Source: Homarus americanus
Lineage: Eukaryota > Arthropoda > Malacostraca > Decapoda > Nephropidae
Assembly (NCBI RefSeq): GCF_018991925.1
Contig: NW_024736071.1
Coordinates: forward strand, 15,358,787 to 15,422,786
Reading direction: 5' to 3'
Length of the DNA: 64,000 nucleotides
Each line of letters opens with the position of its first letter. Position 1 is the stretch's first letter. The position numbers and the translations under genes were made by a program. The notes under the pieces are model-generated. The model ran no database searches, was not told the DNA's origin, and was given only the letters and a program-made list of their open reading frames with translations. Below, in pieces: positions 12,060 to 23,808 of this stretch.

Positions 12060-12750
12060 GAAGAATACAGGGAAGAGAGATAATTAGGAGGTGAAGAAGA
12101 AGAGAGATAGGGAGAAGGCGGAGGAGGAGGATGAGGAGGAGAAAAAGAAGAAAGGGAAGACAGGAGGAGGGGATAAAGAAAAGAACATGAAATAATAAAA
12201 GGGGACAGGTGGAAGACGAAGGAAGAAAATTAACAAAAGAGAGAAAAGGAGAAAAAAGGGAGAAAGGAAGAGGAGGAAGAGGGAAGGAGGAGGAAAAGAA
12301 GAAATAATTAAGATAAAGGAGGAGAAGGAAGAGGGAAGAGGAGGAAAGGGTATGAAGGGGAAAAGGAATGAGAATGAAGATGAGGGAAGGAGAATGAGGA
12401 AGAAGATGGAAGGAGAAGGAAGAAGAAGGGATGAGGAAGAGGAAAGGAGAACGAGGAAGAGGGAAGGAGGAGAAGGAAGAGGAAAAGAGAACGAGGAAGA
12501 AGGAAGGAGGAGAAAGAAGAGGAAAAGAGGAGGAAGAGGAAAGGAGGAGGAAGAAGAGGGAAGGAGGAGGAAGAATAGGGAAGGAAGAAGGAAGGAGGAG
12601 GAAGAAGAAGAAAGGGGAGGAAGAAGGAAGGAGGAGGAAGAGGGAAGGAGGAGGAAGAAGGAAGGAGGAGGAAGAAGGAAGGTGGAGGAAGAAGGAAGGT
12701 GGAGGAAGAAGGGAGGAGGAGGAGGGAAGGTGTAACATCATAAACACTAT
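12060..12750. repeat. Long polypurine tract with the same terminal motif (copy 2)
   Basis: About 690 bases nearly free of C and T on the plus strand (GGAGGAAGA-type units), ending with the same AGGGAAGGTGTAACATCATA as at 11328. Long frames on either strand are artefacts. Confidence 0.88.
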
Positions 12751-12817
12751 CCAATACCTTTACCTGATGGGCAGGACAAGGAGGCAAAACCCTGCTGAAA
12801 TACAAGAGATAAACCAA

Positions 12818-12870
12818 GACTTTCTCCGAGAGTGGAAAGTAACTACGACTTTCTCCGAGAGTGGAAAGTA
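12818..12870. repeat. 29-bp tandem duplication
   Basis: GACTTTCTCCGAGAGTGGAA is repeated at 12818 and 12847 with no mismatch over 24 bases. Confidence 0.95.
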
Positions 12871-12879
12871 GGAGAGGAG

Positions 12880-13415
12880 GATGATAGAGGAAAGGGTAGG
12901 AGGGGGCAAGAGGAGTATGAGAAGAAAGGAGATCGGAAGAAAAGAAGAAAAATGAGGAGAAGGAAGAGAAGGACGAGGAGGAAGAGAAAAACTAAGAGGA
13001 AGAGGAGAAAGAGCAAGAGGAGAAGGAGGAGGAGGAGGCGAAAAAGCACTAAGTGGAGGAGGAGGATGATGATGACGAGGAGAAAGAGAAGAACGAAGAA
13101 GACGAATAGTAGGACGAAGAAGAGGAAAGAGAACATCCATCAAAATCTCCTCGGAACGATAATCACTGATCATGTTATAAGCCAGGAAGAAAAATGTTGT
13201 AATTTTCCTGGACGCCAGCCGGAGACCTGATCATTCGGTGAGATTACTGGAAAACTCTCACTAATTACTAAGGCAGAGGAGGAGGAGGAGGAAGGAGGTG
13301 GAAGAGGAGATGAAGAGGAGGAGAGAGGAGGAGAAAAAGAGGAGAGAGAAGGAGGTGGTGGAAGAAGAGGAGAAGAAAAGAGGAAATGATAGAGGAGGAG
13401 GAAGAGGCGGTAACT
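12880..13415. repeat. Polypurine region in two blocks
   Basis: Blocks 12880-13130 and 13273-13415 of GAGGAAGA-type sequence, separated by about 140 bases of unique DNA. Confidence 0.8.
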
Positions 13416-13510
13416 ATTATACAAGATTGGAGATACAGCACTTCACTACTCACAGGTAACTGTCTCACCATTTCTCCCTCCTGTCTCTCACTATCTCTCC
13501 CCTACACCCC

Positions 13511-13513
<3 letters not shown>

Positions 13514-13566
<53 letters not shown>
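13514..13566. repeat. (CT)n microsatellite
   Basis: Pure CT of about 52 bases, followed by a pyrimidine-rich stretch to about 13900. Confidence 0.95.
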
Positions 13567-13573
<7 letters not shown>

Positions 13574-14294
13574 AATTTGTTTCATTACTTGCACTTTCCC
13601 CCTGTTGCATTATTCTCTTCCTTATCTCCTCTATTTGCTTCTTAAACTTCCTGAGTCACTTATCTTCCTTTCCACCTTTTCCGTCTCTTATTCTTTTATT
13701 CCCTTAGTTTTATCAATTCTCATCTCCCTGTTCCATCTTATACTCCTCTTCCTTCTCATTCATTCATTATTCCACTTTTCATCGTCTTTCTTCTTACTAT
13801 TCTGTCACTTCTTTTTCTTAACTGTCTTTTAATCTTTCATTTCCCTCTTCTCATTCTACCTCCTTTTCCTTCTTCCCCCTTTCATTTTTTTAATATATTC
13901 TTCTTTCAATTTCGTTCTTTTATTAATTATACAGAAGGAAAGCTTTTATTTATCTGTTTTTAATATGTTTGTAGGGACTTTCTTCCAACCCCTTACACCC
14001 CCAGCTGTCAAAGAGTTGAATCCACTATCAGTTTCCATTTGTCTTTTCCTGTCAAACTGTCCCGTGTCCCGTCTCGTGCATCTGTCACTGTCTCTCTATT
14101 TACCTATCTCTTTCTTTAGCTTTGGTCGTCTGTCTGTCTGTCTGTCTCTCTTGCTTTGTCAATCTGTGAATTTAAATGTATTTTTTTTTCTTTATCTCTA
14201 TTTATATTTGCCTTTATCGCTTTAGTCTCTACTGTTCATCTCTCTAAGTCTTTGCGTGTTTCTTTTTGTCCCTCTCTTTATCAGTTTTCTTACT

Positions 14295-14400
14295 TAACTT
14301 AACCTAACCCATAAATCTAAACTAACCTAACCTAACCCACCCATACCTACCCTTCCCTTAAACCGACCAAATTTACCCTAAAACCTTACCTGGCCCCTAA
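14295..14400. repeat. Degenerate CCTAA-like sequence
   Basis: AACCTAACC words mixed with other AC-rich sequence. Confidence 0.6.
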
Positions 14401-14427
14401 ACCTAACGTAATGTGGAAGGGTATATA

Positions 14428-14527
14428 ATTGGATAATACAGATGGGCAAGAACCAATCAGTACGCGCCACGGCTGACAAAGGACCAATCACGGCACCACC
14501 TCAGAGAATTGGTAAACGACGACCAAT
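14428..14527. promoter_or_regulatory. Cluster of five CCAAT pentamers
   Basis: CCAAT on plus at 14453, 14484 and 14523, on minus at 14428 and 14508. The first plus box sits in AACCAATCAGTACGCGCC, similar to AACCAATCAGAGCACGCC at 8953. NF-Y binds this pentamer in animals; activity is not shown. Confidence 0.3.
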
Positions 14528-14739
14528 AAAACACACGCCACAACCCGCAAGCGCGTAGATTCTGAACTTCTAGACAAGAAAATAGGAAAATTATGTATTT
14601 GTATAAATGAAAAATGGCTCATTATTCATGTACACGGCGGCCGCAACATCTGAGGCCAAAGTTTTTAATTAGTCATTTTCATACTAAAGGCGGTAAATAC
14701 TTTGTTAGGAATTTGAGATGACCTCGTAATGTCTCGCAG

Positions 14740-14900
14740 AGTTGAGGCGGAGGAGGAGGTGGAAGTGGAGAAGGAGGTAGAAGAGCAGGAGGAGGAGGAA
14801 GATGAAGAGGAAGATATAAAAGGGGAAGAGAAGGATGGGGAGGAGGAAGGGGGGAGAAGAAGGGGAGGAGGAGAAGGACGAAGATGATGAAGAAGAAGAG
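14740..14900. repeat. GGA/GAA polypurine tract
   Basis: Purine-rich plus strand of about 160 bases. Confidence 0.8.
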
Positions 14901-14939
14901 TAAAAACTTTTTTAGGGAAGAATATAATATATTGTCCAT

Positions 14940-15115
14940 ACTCACCCACTATCCACACTCACCCACCATCCACACTCGCCCACCCACCACCAACAGTCAC
15001 CCACCTTCCACACTTACCCACCCACCATCCACACACGCCCACCTACCATCCACACTCACCCACCCACCATCCACACTCACCCACCCACCATACCCCCACC
15101 CACACCAACTTCTCA
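14940..15115. repeat. CACCCACCATCCACACT minisatellite
   Basis: About nine imperfect copies, C-rich on plus. Confidence 0.85.
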
Positions 15116-15247
15116 ACTTTTCACCCAAACTTCTCCCATAAGTTGACCCATAAAGTAATAACTGTTAACCACCACTTAACCAAGATTAACCCGAGTTAAC
15201 CCTACAATTAATCAGGACATTAACAAAATATGGCTTGTTTATGGTCG

Positions 15248-15248
<1 letters not shown>

Positions 15249-15320
<72 letters not shown>
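15249..15320. repeat. (AAT)n microsatellite
   Basis: Pure AAT of about 70 bases; another AAT tract lies at 15562-15593. Confidence 0.95.
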
Positions 15321-15321
<1 letters not shown>

Positions 15322-15561
15322 CTCAACATGACCACCTCATTAACCTGGTAAATACTTTTATAGTCGTATATAAACACAGCTATATATAACCGCTTCATTA
15401 AACAAACTTTCAAACTCTTTTATAAAATGTAAACTTTGTAAACTTCATCTCTTCTAATACTGGACAGAAAACAAAATAATGGAAGGCAAAATTGTCTCTT
15501 GTCTGACGTGTATAATAAATAGTATTACGCCGTGTGTATATAAACAGTAGACTATGACGTA

Positions 15562-15594
<33 letters not shown>

Positions 15595-15765
15595 CATCTA
15601 TAAGCTACAAATATTGGCACCTGGATATTAACATGAATCCAGATGTTAATTAAGGTGGTTAAGTTAATGTAAGGCTTAGTACGTCTATACAATTGCCTCA
15701 TTAACATCAACACCGGCGACTAGTTCAATCTGGGGTCATGATTTTTATTCTGTGTCGTGGGGTAG

Positions 15766-16000
15766 TCGTCATGTGGGGTCGTTTGGCAGTGGGCATGGAT
15801 GGTCGTGGGGCAGTGGTCATGAGGGTCGTGGGATAGTGGTCATGGGGGTCGTGGGGTAATGGGTAGGTAGTCGTCATCAGCGGTCGTGGGGTAATGGGTA
15901 GGTAGTCGTCATCAGCGGTCGTGGGGTAATGGGTAGGTAGTCGTCATCAGCGGTCGTGGGGTAATGGGTAGGTAGCTGTCATGGGGGTCGTGGGGCTCAT
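15766..16000. repeat. 35-bp minisatellite
   Basis: GTCGTGGGGTAATGGGTAGG then TAGTCGTCATCAGCG; three perfect units at 15848-15953 flanked by degenerate GTCGTGGGG units. Confidence 0.88.
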
Positions 16001-16011
16001 GAGGTAGTGGG

Positions 16012-16170
16012 ACATACATACATTACATTACATACATACAAATAAACACACACACACATATATATTACGTACATACACATTACATTCATACAGACACAAA
16101 TATATAAATACATACACAAAATGATAAACACACACACATATGTTACATACAAACATACATACATAACCTT
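16012..16170. repeat. ACAT/CA-rich simple repeat
   Basis: Mixed ACATAC and ACACAC words. Confidence 0.8.
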
Positions 16171-16171
16171 A

Positions 16172-16350
16172 CTTTCCCCGTGACGTTACTTTCATCAAAA
16201 CGTTACTTTCAACATAACGTTGCTTTCACCATAGCATTATTTTCTTCATGACGTTACTTTCACCACGACGTTACTTTCCTCGGAACGTTACTTTCACCAC
16301 GACGTTACTTTTCTCGGAACGTTACTTTCACCACGACGTTAGTTTCCTTT
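16172..16350. repeat. 17-bp minisatellite
   Basis: About ten copies of ACGTTACTTTCACCACG with variants ending AACATA, TTCATG and CTCGGA. Spacing checked at 16201 and 16218. Confidence 0.88.
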
Positions 16351-16636
16351 GATCCTCTTCACTAACAAACAGCCAATTTCAATCCTCAATCAACTTACAA
16401 TAAAAGTGGTGGAAAAACCTTCACTTTCATCTCAAAAAACGAAAAGCCATTTGTAAAAGCTAACTCTCACCGGACATTCCTTCATTAAAAAAACCCTATC
16501 TCTAATCTCTCACACAATTTGAAATAGAAAGTTTAAAGCCTTTATAGATTATCATATTATGCCCGTCTATCGCTTGCACGAGCAATCATCATCGCCTGGC
16601 GCTTTTTTTTTCACCCCTCAATGACTCGCTTCAGAA

Positions 16637-16640
<4 letters not shown>

Positions 16641-16686
<46 letters not shown>
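16641..16686. repeat. (GA)n microsatellite
   Basis: Pure GA of 46 bases. Confidence 0.95.
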
Positions 16687-16690
<4 letters not shown>

Positions 16691-16785
16691 TTTGAGTAAC
16701 TACTGAATGTAGCATATAGGAGAATTTTAGTTATTCTAAAAATACGACCAAGTCACCAACCGAGCCGTAATGTGATAACCATGGG

Positions 16786-17000
16786 ACGTGAGGAAGAGGG
16801 AGAGGACGAGGAGAAAGAGGAAGATGAGGAGGGGAAAGAGGAGGGAGAGGATGAAGGGAGGAAGAAGAGGAGGAGGAAGGGAGGAGGAGGAGGAGGAAAG
16901 AGGAGGAGGAAGGGGGAGGGGGAGGAAGGGAGGAAGCGGAGGAAGAAGGGAGGAAGCGGAGGAGAAAGAAGAGGAAGATCGTGTATTGAGACCAAAGGAG
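16786..17000. repeat. Polypurine tract
   Basis: GAGGAGGAA-rich plus strand continuing weaker to 17330. Confidence 0.82.
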
Positions 17001-18124
17001 TGAGGTAGGAAGAGGGAGGGCATGTGTTGAAGAAGTGCCAAGAAGAAGGAGATATGCAGCCAGATGATAAAAGGGGAGAAGAGAGAGGGACAGGTAAGGA
17101 AAATTGGAGAGGGGGAGAAGGAAGAGATAAGAAGTAAAAAATCGTAAGTGGGAGGGTAAGGAAAGGGAGAATGGGAAAGATAGATAAGCAAAAGGGGGAA
17201 TGAAGGGGAGAGGTAAGCAAAAGGGGGGAAGGAGAGGTAAGGAAAAGTGAATGAGTGGTAAATAAAAGAAGTGGAGAAGGGTGATGTAAGAACAAAGGGG
17301 AAGGAGGAGTAAGAGGGGATGGAGAACGGCCTTGACAGTGAGTATAAAAAAGAATACAAAGGTGGAAGAAGTGTATTGTCAGCGCACACAATGAAGACCC
17401 CAGTTTCCATCTACCATTGTCCAGGGGGGGGGGGGGTGTATCTGTGGCTTGATATAATACCTTCTTGGCGTATACGGCGGTGATGCCCTCTCCTTCTCCT
17501 CCTCCTCTACTTGTCAGGAACGAAACACACGAAGTACTATCTATCTGGCATAGTTGTGTAATGTTGTTGGATTTGTCTATTGCTAACCTTGTTACGCACT
17601 TAAGGACCTTGTCGTTGAAGATGTTGAGGTGCAGTAAAGACATAACAACAAGGAACGAAGCTGGAAGGTTTTTATTGGGACGTAAATATTTATAAGATCG
17701 GGCATTTGGACACGAATATGAATGAACGAACACACACACACACACAAACACACACCTCATGCGCGCACGTTCTCTCTCACTTTCTCTCTATTTCCGTCTT
17801 AGGTTTTTCTCTCCCTCCCTGTTCTCTTCTTTCCCGCTAACCTATCCCAACGTAACCAATCAAGGAAAAGAAACACGCCATGATGTAAACACTACAGAAA
17901 TATCGAGGGGTGACGGCGTCGTGTGGGGGCGGGGCGTCCTGCTGGGTCCCCAACAGTTTCCAGGAGGAGGTTCCGTGTCGGTGGCTCTCAAAACTCCTCC
18001 ATGCATGGGTAATCGGTGGCTCTTTTTCTTAGAACTAAACAATAACACACTCGGTGAAAATAACTTCAAGATGGTAAAATAAAATGTCCTATTTTATTTG
18101 AGGTAAAATTAAAAAAAATATATC

Positions 18125-18285
18125 GGACCAGGTGAAGATTACCCCACCGTAGTTTGTTTCGCTTCTTATTAAACACCCTAATGCTTCCTTGGGGTTAGTT
18201 TAGATTATGTTATGTTGTTATGTTGTATGTTATGTTTTGTTAGCGTTAGAGCGTTTAATCATCAGATGCAGTAAACTGTTGTTGG
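18125..18285. mobile_element. Fold-back element, copy 2
   Basis: The left arm has GGACCAGGTGAAGATTACCC, then AGTTTGTTTCGC and ATTAAACACCCTAATGCT. The right arm has AGCGTTAGAGCGTTTAATCA then TCAGATGCAGTAAACTG, the reverse complement with mismatches. The core is ATGTT-repeat rich rather than TTAGG. Confidence 0.7.
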
Positions 18286-18610
18286 TGGTGGTGCTGGTGG
18301 TGGTGGTGGTGGGTGGGGGGGGGATGCAATATTCACGATATCTTCCATAATATCAGCCTCAGCGGGCCACTAAACTTTGAATATTTTTCAAGGAAGAACA
18401 TTGACGATATTACTTTAACCATTTATCGTTACCTTAACGAAAAATGTTTGACCGTCGCGGATTAAAAAAAAAGAAAAAGAAAAAATATCCGGTGATTAAA
18501 AACATTATCCGGTGATTAAAAAAAAATTCCGGCAAATGAGCTTCACCCTCTCTTTAACCTCTTTGACTATTCTCTAATCTTCTGACTGTAAAGGATTCCT
18601 TAAGAATTGA

Positions 18611-18876
18611 GGATCACCTGAAAATTAGGCACCCAACCCAACTAATTTCACCTGATAATCAAAACACTTTAAACGCTACATTGGGGAGCGGGTGTGGGGG
18701 GGGAGAGGGGGGGTGGGGTAGGTTAGGTTAGGTTGACTTAGGCTAGCGTTATAGGTTAAGTTAGGTTTGGTTAGGTTCGGCTCGGTTAGGATAAATCAGT
18801 GATAGGTTAGGGGGAGGGTTTAATCCTAAGGTGAAGTAAGCTGGGGTAAACAACTCTCTTATCCACCTTTTAATCC
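18611..18876. mobile_element. Fold-back element, copy 3
   Basis: The left arm has GGATCACCTGAAAATTAGGC, ACCCAACCCAACTAA and TTTCACCTGATAATC, ending near AAACGCTACA. The right arm has GGTTTAATCCTAAGGTGAAG then TAAGCTGGGGTAAAC. The core has a long G-rich stretch followed by TTAGG-type repeats. Confidence 0.7.
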
Positions 18877-19013
18877 TTCACACACGGGTAAGGATCTTTG
18901 GGTTACAGTGTCAGAGAGGATCAATGGCCCGCTGCCTTGTAAAAACCTAAATATATCAAATGGAAAAAACTAGTCACTTTATTGGATGAGAGAAATTAAG
19001 AGGTTAATATATC

Positions 19014-19246
19014 GGATTACCTGAAGAATAAAAACACCTGATCATTTCACCTGAATATTAACCACCCTAACGCTAACCTAACCACCCTTCACTAAATAAA
19101 ACCTAACCTAACTTACCTTTATCAAACCGAACTTAACCAAACTTAACAGAGCATAACCAAACCTAACCTAACCATCCCCAGGTAGCGTTAAGAGTGATTA
19201 ATCATCAGGTGAAATAAACTGGAGTGTCTAATATTCAGTTAATCCC
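19014..19246. mobile_element. Fold-back element, copy 4 (best preserved)
   Basis: The left arm has GGATTACCTGAAGAATAAAA, then ATTTCACCTGAATATTAACC and ACCCTAACGCTAACC. The right arm has GGTAGCGTTAAGAGTGATTA, then ATCATCAGGTGAAATAAACT, and ends with AATATTCAGTTAATCCCC. The two arms are inverted over about 60 bases. The core is CCTAA-derived. Confidence 0.8.
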
Positions 19247-19926
19247 CAAATGAATCGCCAGCTTGAGTATATCCGTGATCCCTGATACACAATAATAAGT
19301 ATACACAGTGTCTCAAAATATATATATACACACTGCCTTACCAGAATATGTGAGGTAGTGTATATAGTTAGTATAAGACACACTGTATGAAGCAAAGTAA
19401 CGCCTGGCTGGTGTTTCACGGTGCTGTACAGTTAGTCCCCAAAAAATATCTTGACTCTAGGCGTCCGAAATAATATGAAACACCGGGCGAAGATAAACCC
19501 AACCCAAGCCAAGCCAAGCCAAGCCAACCGATACATGAACGTGTCTGTTGTTATCGCTCGTTTTCTGTTCCATTGGACCTTGGGGATTCGATACTTTTTG
19601 AACTGGCTGTACCTTCAGGTTCGGTAAACAGGAGTGTTAATCCTTTGTTACGGCTGGTGTAACACTCGGGAATACATCACGAACGCCGTAGGAAAACACT
19701 CAAACTCTCGTCATTTCTCTAAATATTACGACTTTCTGCGACTTTATATAAATATTACGACTAATTTATATTTTACGACTTTCTTTATATATTTAAACTT
19801 GATTTACACATTACAACTTTCTACATATAATACGGCTTTATATTACAACTTTCTACATATATTACGACTCCCTTTGTATATTACGACTGAAGTGAGAATG
19901 AACGCTGTTGTCCTGGTGAACGTAAC

Positions 19927-19930
<4 letters not shown>

Positions 19931-19998
<68 letters not shown>
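19931..19998. repeat. (GA)n microsatellite
   Basis: Pure GA of 68 bases. Confidence 0.95.
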
Positions 19999-20000
<2 letters not shown>

Positions 20001-20369
20001 TTCACCTCAGGCCTAGACGAGGGCTGATGATGCCCAACACACTCTCCTCGTTCTGACTTTTACTGCAGTTTTCCTCAACTTCAAACTCAAGAATGACTCT
20101 CAAAAATGGCCAAAGTCAGGTCATTATCAAGCCCAACTTAGTGTTTTTTAACTCCCAACAACCCCTCCTACCACCCCCCCCACCATTACTCACTCCCATA
20201 GCCCCCCACTCCCCTAGCCCGCCAAACACACTTTTAATGATGCCTTGGTAAAGTTCTGGTAACCAAGCCAAGTGTGTCCAGCAAAGACATCATCGCCTTT
20301 TGTGTTTAATGTAGAGCCCAGTTAACCAGTCACCGTAAGCCTTCTGTATGAACTTTGGTGCAGCATAAT

Positions 20370-20500
20370 GAGTGAGAGGGAGAGGAGAGAAAGAGAGAGA
20401 AAGAGTGTAGGAAGGGGAAAAGATGGTAGGAAGGAAGGAAGGAAGGAAGGAAGGAAGGGGGAGGGAGAGAGAGAGAGGGAGAGGGAGAGAGAGAGAGGGA

Positions 20501-20576
<76 letters not shown>
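20370..20576. repeat. GA, GGAA and GGGAGA compound repeat
   Basis: Seven GGAA units at about 20428-20456, then GAGAGG blocks, then pure GA to 20576. Confidence 0.93.
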
Positions 20577-20577
<1 letters not shown>

Positions 20578-20747
20578 GTGCAGCCATTGGGAGTAATACC
20601 GAGTCATGATCAGCCAAGTAACGACCGTTAAAAGTCGTTAACGGTCGTTATATAAACTTCTCCCTCTTTCCCCCACAAGAAAAAAATAAAAATCTTGCTG
20701 GTCTTCCATAATTCAGGAAAAAATTGACTAGTTATCATTATTTTCAT

Positions 20748-21001
20748 GAGGTAAAGATGAGGCACCCAAGCTCACCTTAAGATTAACGCACTAAATCTTA
20801 CCTAATCTAATCTAACCTAACCTAAACTATCCTGCCCTGAACCTAAGCTAACGCAACCTAACTTAACCTAAGCTAACGGTTAACTACCATAACCTAAACC
20901 TAAGCTAATATAATCTAACCTACCTTAACCTAACCCCATAGGTAACGTTGGTGTCTTAAACCTTAAGGTGAAATATACTAAGGTGCATAATCTTCTGGAA
21001 G
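20748..21001. mobile_element. Fold-back element, copy 5
   Basis: The left arm has GGTAAAGATGAGGCACCCAA, then GCTCACCTTAAGATTAACGC. The right arm has GGTAACGTTGGTGTC, then AAACCTTAAGGTGAAAT, AAGGTGCATAATCTTC. The core is CCTAA-derived. Confidence 0.7.
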
Positions 21002-21216
21002 TTCATATATTTTACAATAAACAAAGTAACTAAACTCGGTGTATTTAGAAGTCAAGTAAGAAAATGGCTGAAGTACTCTCTCTCTCTCTCTCTCTACTAT
21101 AGCTCTATGTTCATTTACTTACGAGTTTTTGTTAATCTATATGAAAGGCTTTCTGAGATGTGCTCCGGAATTGAAACGCGGAGGGACGGATAGAGACCAA
21201 GGTATAATGACTATTG

Positions 21217-21218
<2 letters not shown>

Positions 21219-21288
<70 letters not shown>
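21219..21288. repeat. (GA)n microsatellite
   Basis: Pure GA of about 68 bases. Confidence 0.95.
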
Positions 21289-21291
<3 letters not shown>

Positions 21292-21749
21292 TCATTAATC
21301 AGTGGTCACATAAAACCCTCACTAATCACCAAGTCAAACCTTAAGGGACCTATTCTTAACATTTAAAGGGCATAGCTCAAAGGGTTCAACAGGTAGGAGA
21401 GACTCTTACCTACTGGCTTAAATGTTTTGTTTATAATGGGAAAAAACCATCAAGTGTTAATGATTTAATAGAGAGATTAAAAAGAAAAAAGAACACATAT
21501 TGAATTACTTAAAATCATGGTGGGTGTTTTTTTTTCGGAGATACTATATATATATACAGATGTCTGGAATAAAGACGAAAGCTAAGGTGCTCCGTAGTTT
21601 CCCTTTTCCCCGTGTGATTTTATCAAGATTTACCTTATACATATATATATATATATTCCATAATAGAAACTTAAATGGGTGGGTTAACAACGTACTTAAG
21701 GAGTTAGACAGAGACAAAGACACACGCAGGCACACAATCACAGAGACAA

Positions 21750-21838
21750 ACACACCTAAAAACACACACACACACACACAAAGAAATAAACGCACATACA
21801 CGCACAACCACCCACCCACCCACACACACACACACACA
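21750..21838. repeat. CA-rich simple repeat
   Basis: CA runs broken by AAAG, CGCA and CCCACC words. Confidence 0.85.
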
Positions 21839-22099
21839 TCTCCATTAATAGTTTCATCTTTAAACTTTTAAAATTACCTCATAATATAACTAGTTTTTCA
21901 GACCAAGGATTTACATAAACAAAACATAGGCTTTTGTTATTACCGACGCTTTATTAACATTACTTTTATCTCTAATTTCATTACGTTTGTTAGTTTTCTA
22001 GTTTTGATCATACATTTTGTTCAATTATTTTGTTTCTTTTTTCTTTTATTATTACTTATTTATAATATTTTATTTGGCTTTTAATTAATTGTGATCATT

Positions 22100-22170
22100 C
22101 TTCTTCCTCTTCTTCTTCTTCTTCTTCTAATAATAATAATAATAAAAATAATAATAATAATAATAAAAGA
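22100..22170. repeat. (TTC)n then (AAT)n
   Basis: Short TTC tract followed by AAT/AAAT repeats. Confidence 0.85.
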
Positions 22171-22858
22171 CTCCATTTACAGCCATGATATATAATAAGT
22201 GTTGTCTTGAAGTGCTCAGGTAAATCCTTAACTAACTGGCAGTCTCTCTTCTCTATGGCGTCACTTACAAGAAGAGAATCAAGAGAATTTGTTGTCTTTT
22301 GCTTGGCGCGCGTCTCGTAACACACCGAGGCGACTCCAGGTATGGCGGACAGGAGGAAGGCTCTGTGTGGGTCGCATGGGTCTGGCTTGGCCGAGTTTAC
22401 ACAGCCCCCAACAGCCAAACAACCCATTCACAAGATTTTATCGGATTCTTGATGGCTTATTCATTCATGTGCGAAGAAAATCACATCGAACTGATGGCGC
22501 GGCAAGAATTTATGATACAGGAACCACGATTCTGAGGCTTCGTGGGAGACCTAAGATGGCGGTGTATCACAGTTGGGGGGAGGAATGAGAAGAAAGGACT
22601 TGGGTTTTTATGTGACCATTTTGAAATTTTATGTCTGTTTTCTTTCGTCTGAGTTCCAAAAACAAATTTTGGATTCTATCTCAATGTCTATTCTATGATT
22701 AAGGTTATGTCTGTAGACCGAAATAATCATAATGGTAGGCGATACGTCTCTTCCAATTTCAAGTTAGACCTTACGGTATGTTTACCCCGGGGAGCTACCG
22801 TAAGTCTGCTCCATCCTCAGGTATTACAGGTGACGTTCACTGAGGTATAGTATTAATG

Positions 22859-22861
<3 letters not shown>

Positions 22862-22930
<69 letters not shown>
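22862..22930. repeat. (CA)n microsatellite
   Basis: Pure CA of about 69 bases. Confidence 0.95.
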
Positions 22931-22932
<2 letters not shown>

Positions 22933-23750
22933 ACTTATAACATTAACACTAACAAATGTAACATATAATAAATATAATTAACATAGAGAAACACTATTAC
23001 TAAAATACAAAACTACGACCAAGTTTTTTTCGTTTACAACAAAAAACGAGATTTATGTGGTCGCTGGCTCCAGTAAATGCCAGAATTCAAATGATTCGTA
23101 TCTCTAAAAAAAAAATCCTCTGATGTGTAATGTAAAAACTTATCTACTGTGTTAATGAGGGGGAGGTTGACGTTGATATTATGAGCGCTAGATATCTCAT
23201 TAGCTCACTGTGTCAGGCGCGTGACTGCAGCTGATCGCGTCGCCGTGTTACGTCAACAAAAAAGTGGATTTATGAGGGAGCGTCCGTGATGAACTTCGGA
23301 CGGAAATGCCTGGTTTAGCCATTACAAATTAGCATTATTTATTGACCTAGGTATTACAAAACTGTCTATATGTATTTAATTATTGCAAACTAACATTAAC
23401 CACGTGAATTAGTTACAACATTACAACTATATTCAACAGTTATTGTAGAGTTACATGAACAAACGAATGTTATTGCACATCAATAATCGAAATTGTATTT
23501 TCGAGGACTATTTTAGTGTTATGAGTTGCCATCATCAGGATACGCTCATCCATCTGAACATCTGAAGGAAGGATGGATAATTTACCCTGAGAAACTCTAA
23601 TAAATACAGACTTCTAGCTCAGATTTCCTCTTTGTCTCAGAAACACTGAATCCAAACTCAAGATGTCGATTAAGCGAATTCTGCTTTATTCTTTTCAGAA
23701 AAATTCGACTCTAAGAATGCGAATCTGTCCCCCAATCAGGTCATTTCACG

Positions 23751-23808
23751 GAGCGGCAGCCTCAGCAGATTGGATCACAGAGCGACAACCTCAGCGGATT
23801 GGATCTGA
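23751..23808. repeat. 29-bp tandem duplication
   Basis: GAGCGGCAGCCTCAGCAGAT and GAGCGACAACCTCAGCGGAT, each followed by TGGATC. It sits in an 87-codon plus frame (23663-23926) that I do not recognise and do not call a gene. Confidence 0.8.

Noticed and set aside
12001..12817. 248- and 169-codon minus frames
   Set aside because: Polypurine tract read as Ser/Leu/Pro/Phe; low complexity.
16736..17760. 335-codon minus frame
   Set aside because: Pyrimidine-rich shadow of a purine tract; the non-repetitive part (17410-17760) matches no family I know and does not fit DGK phase or domains.
22095..22588. Frames of 78-110 codons on both strands near a GC-richer patch
   Set aside because: No recognisable domain, part of one is (AAT)/(GAA) repeat, and no splice context supports an exon.
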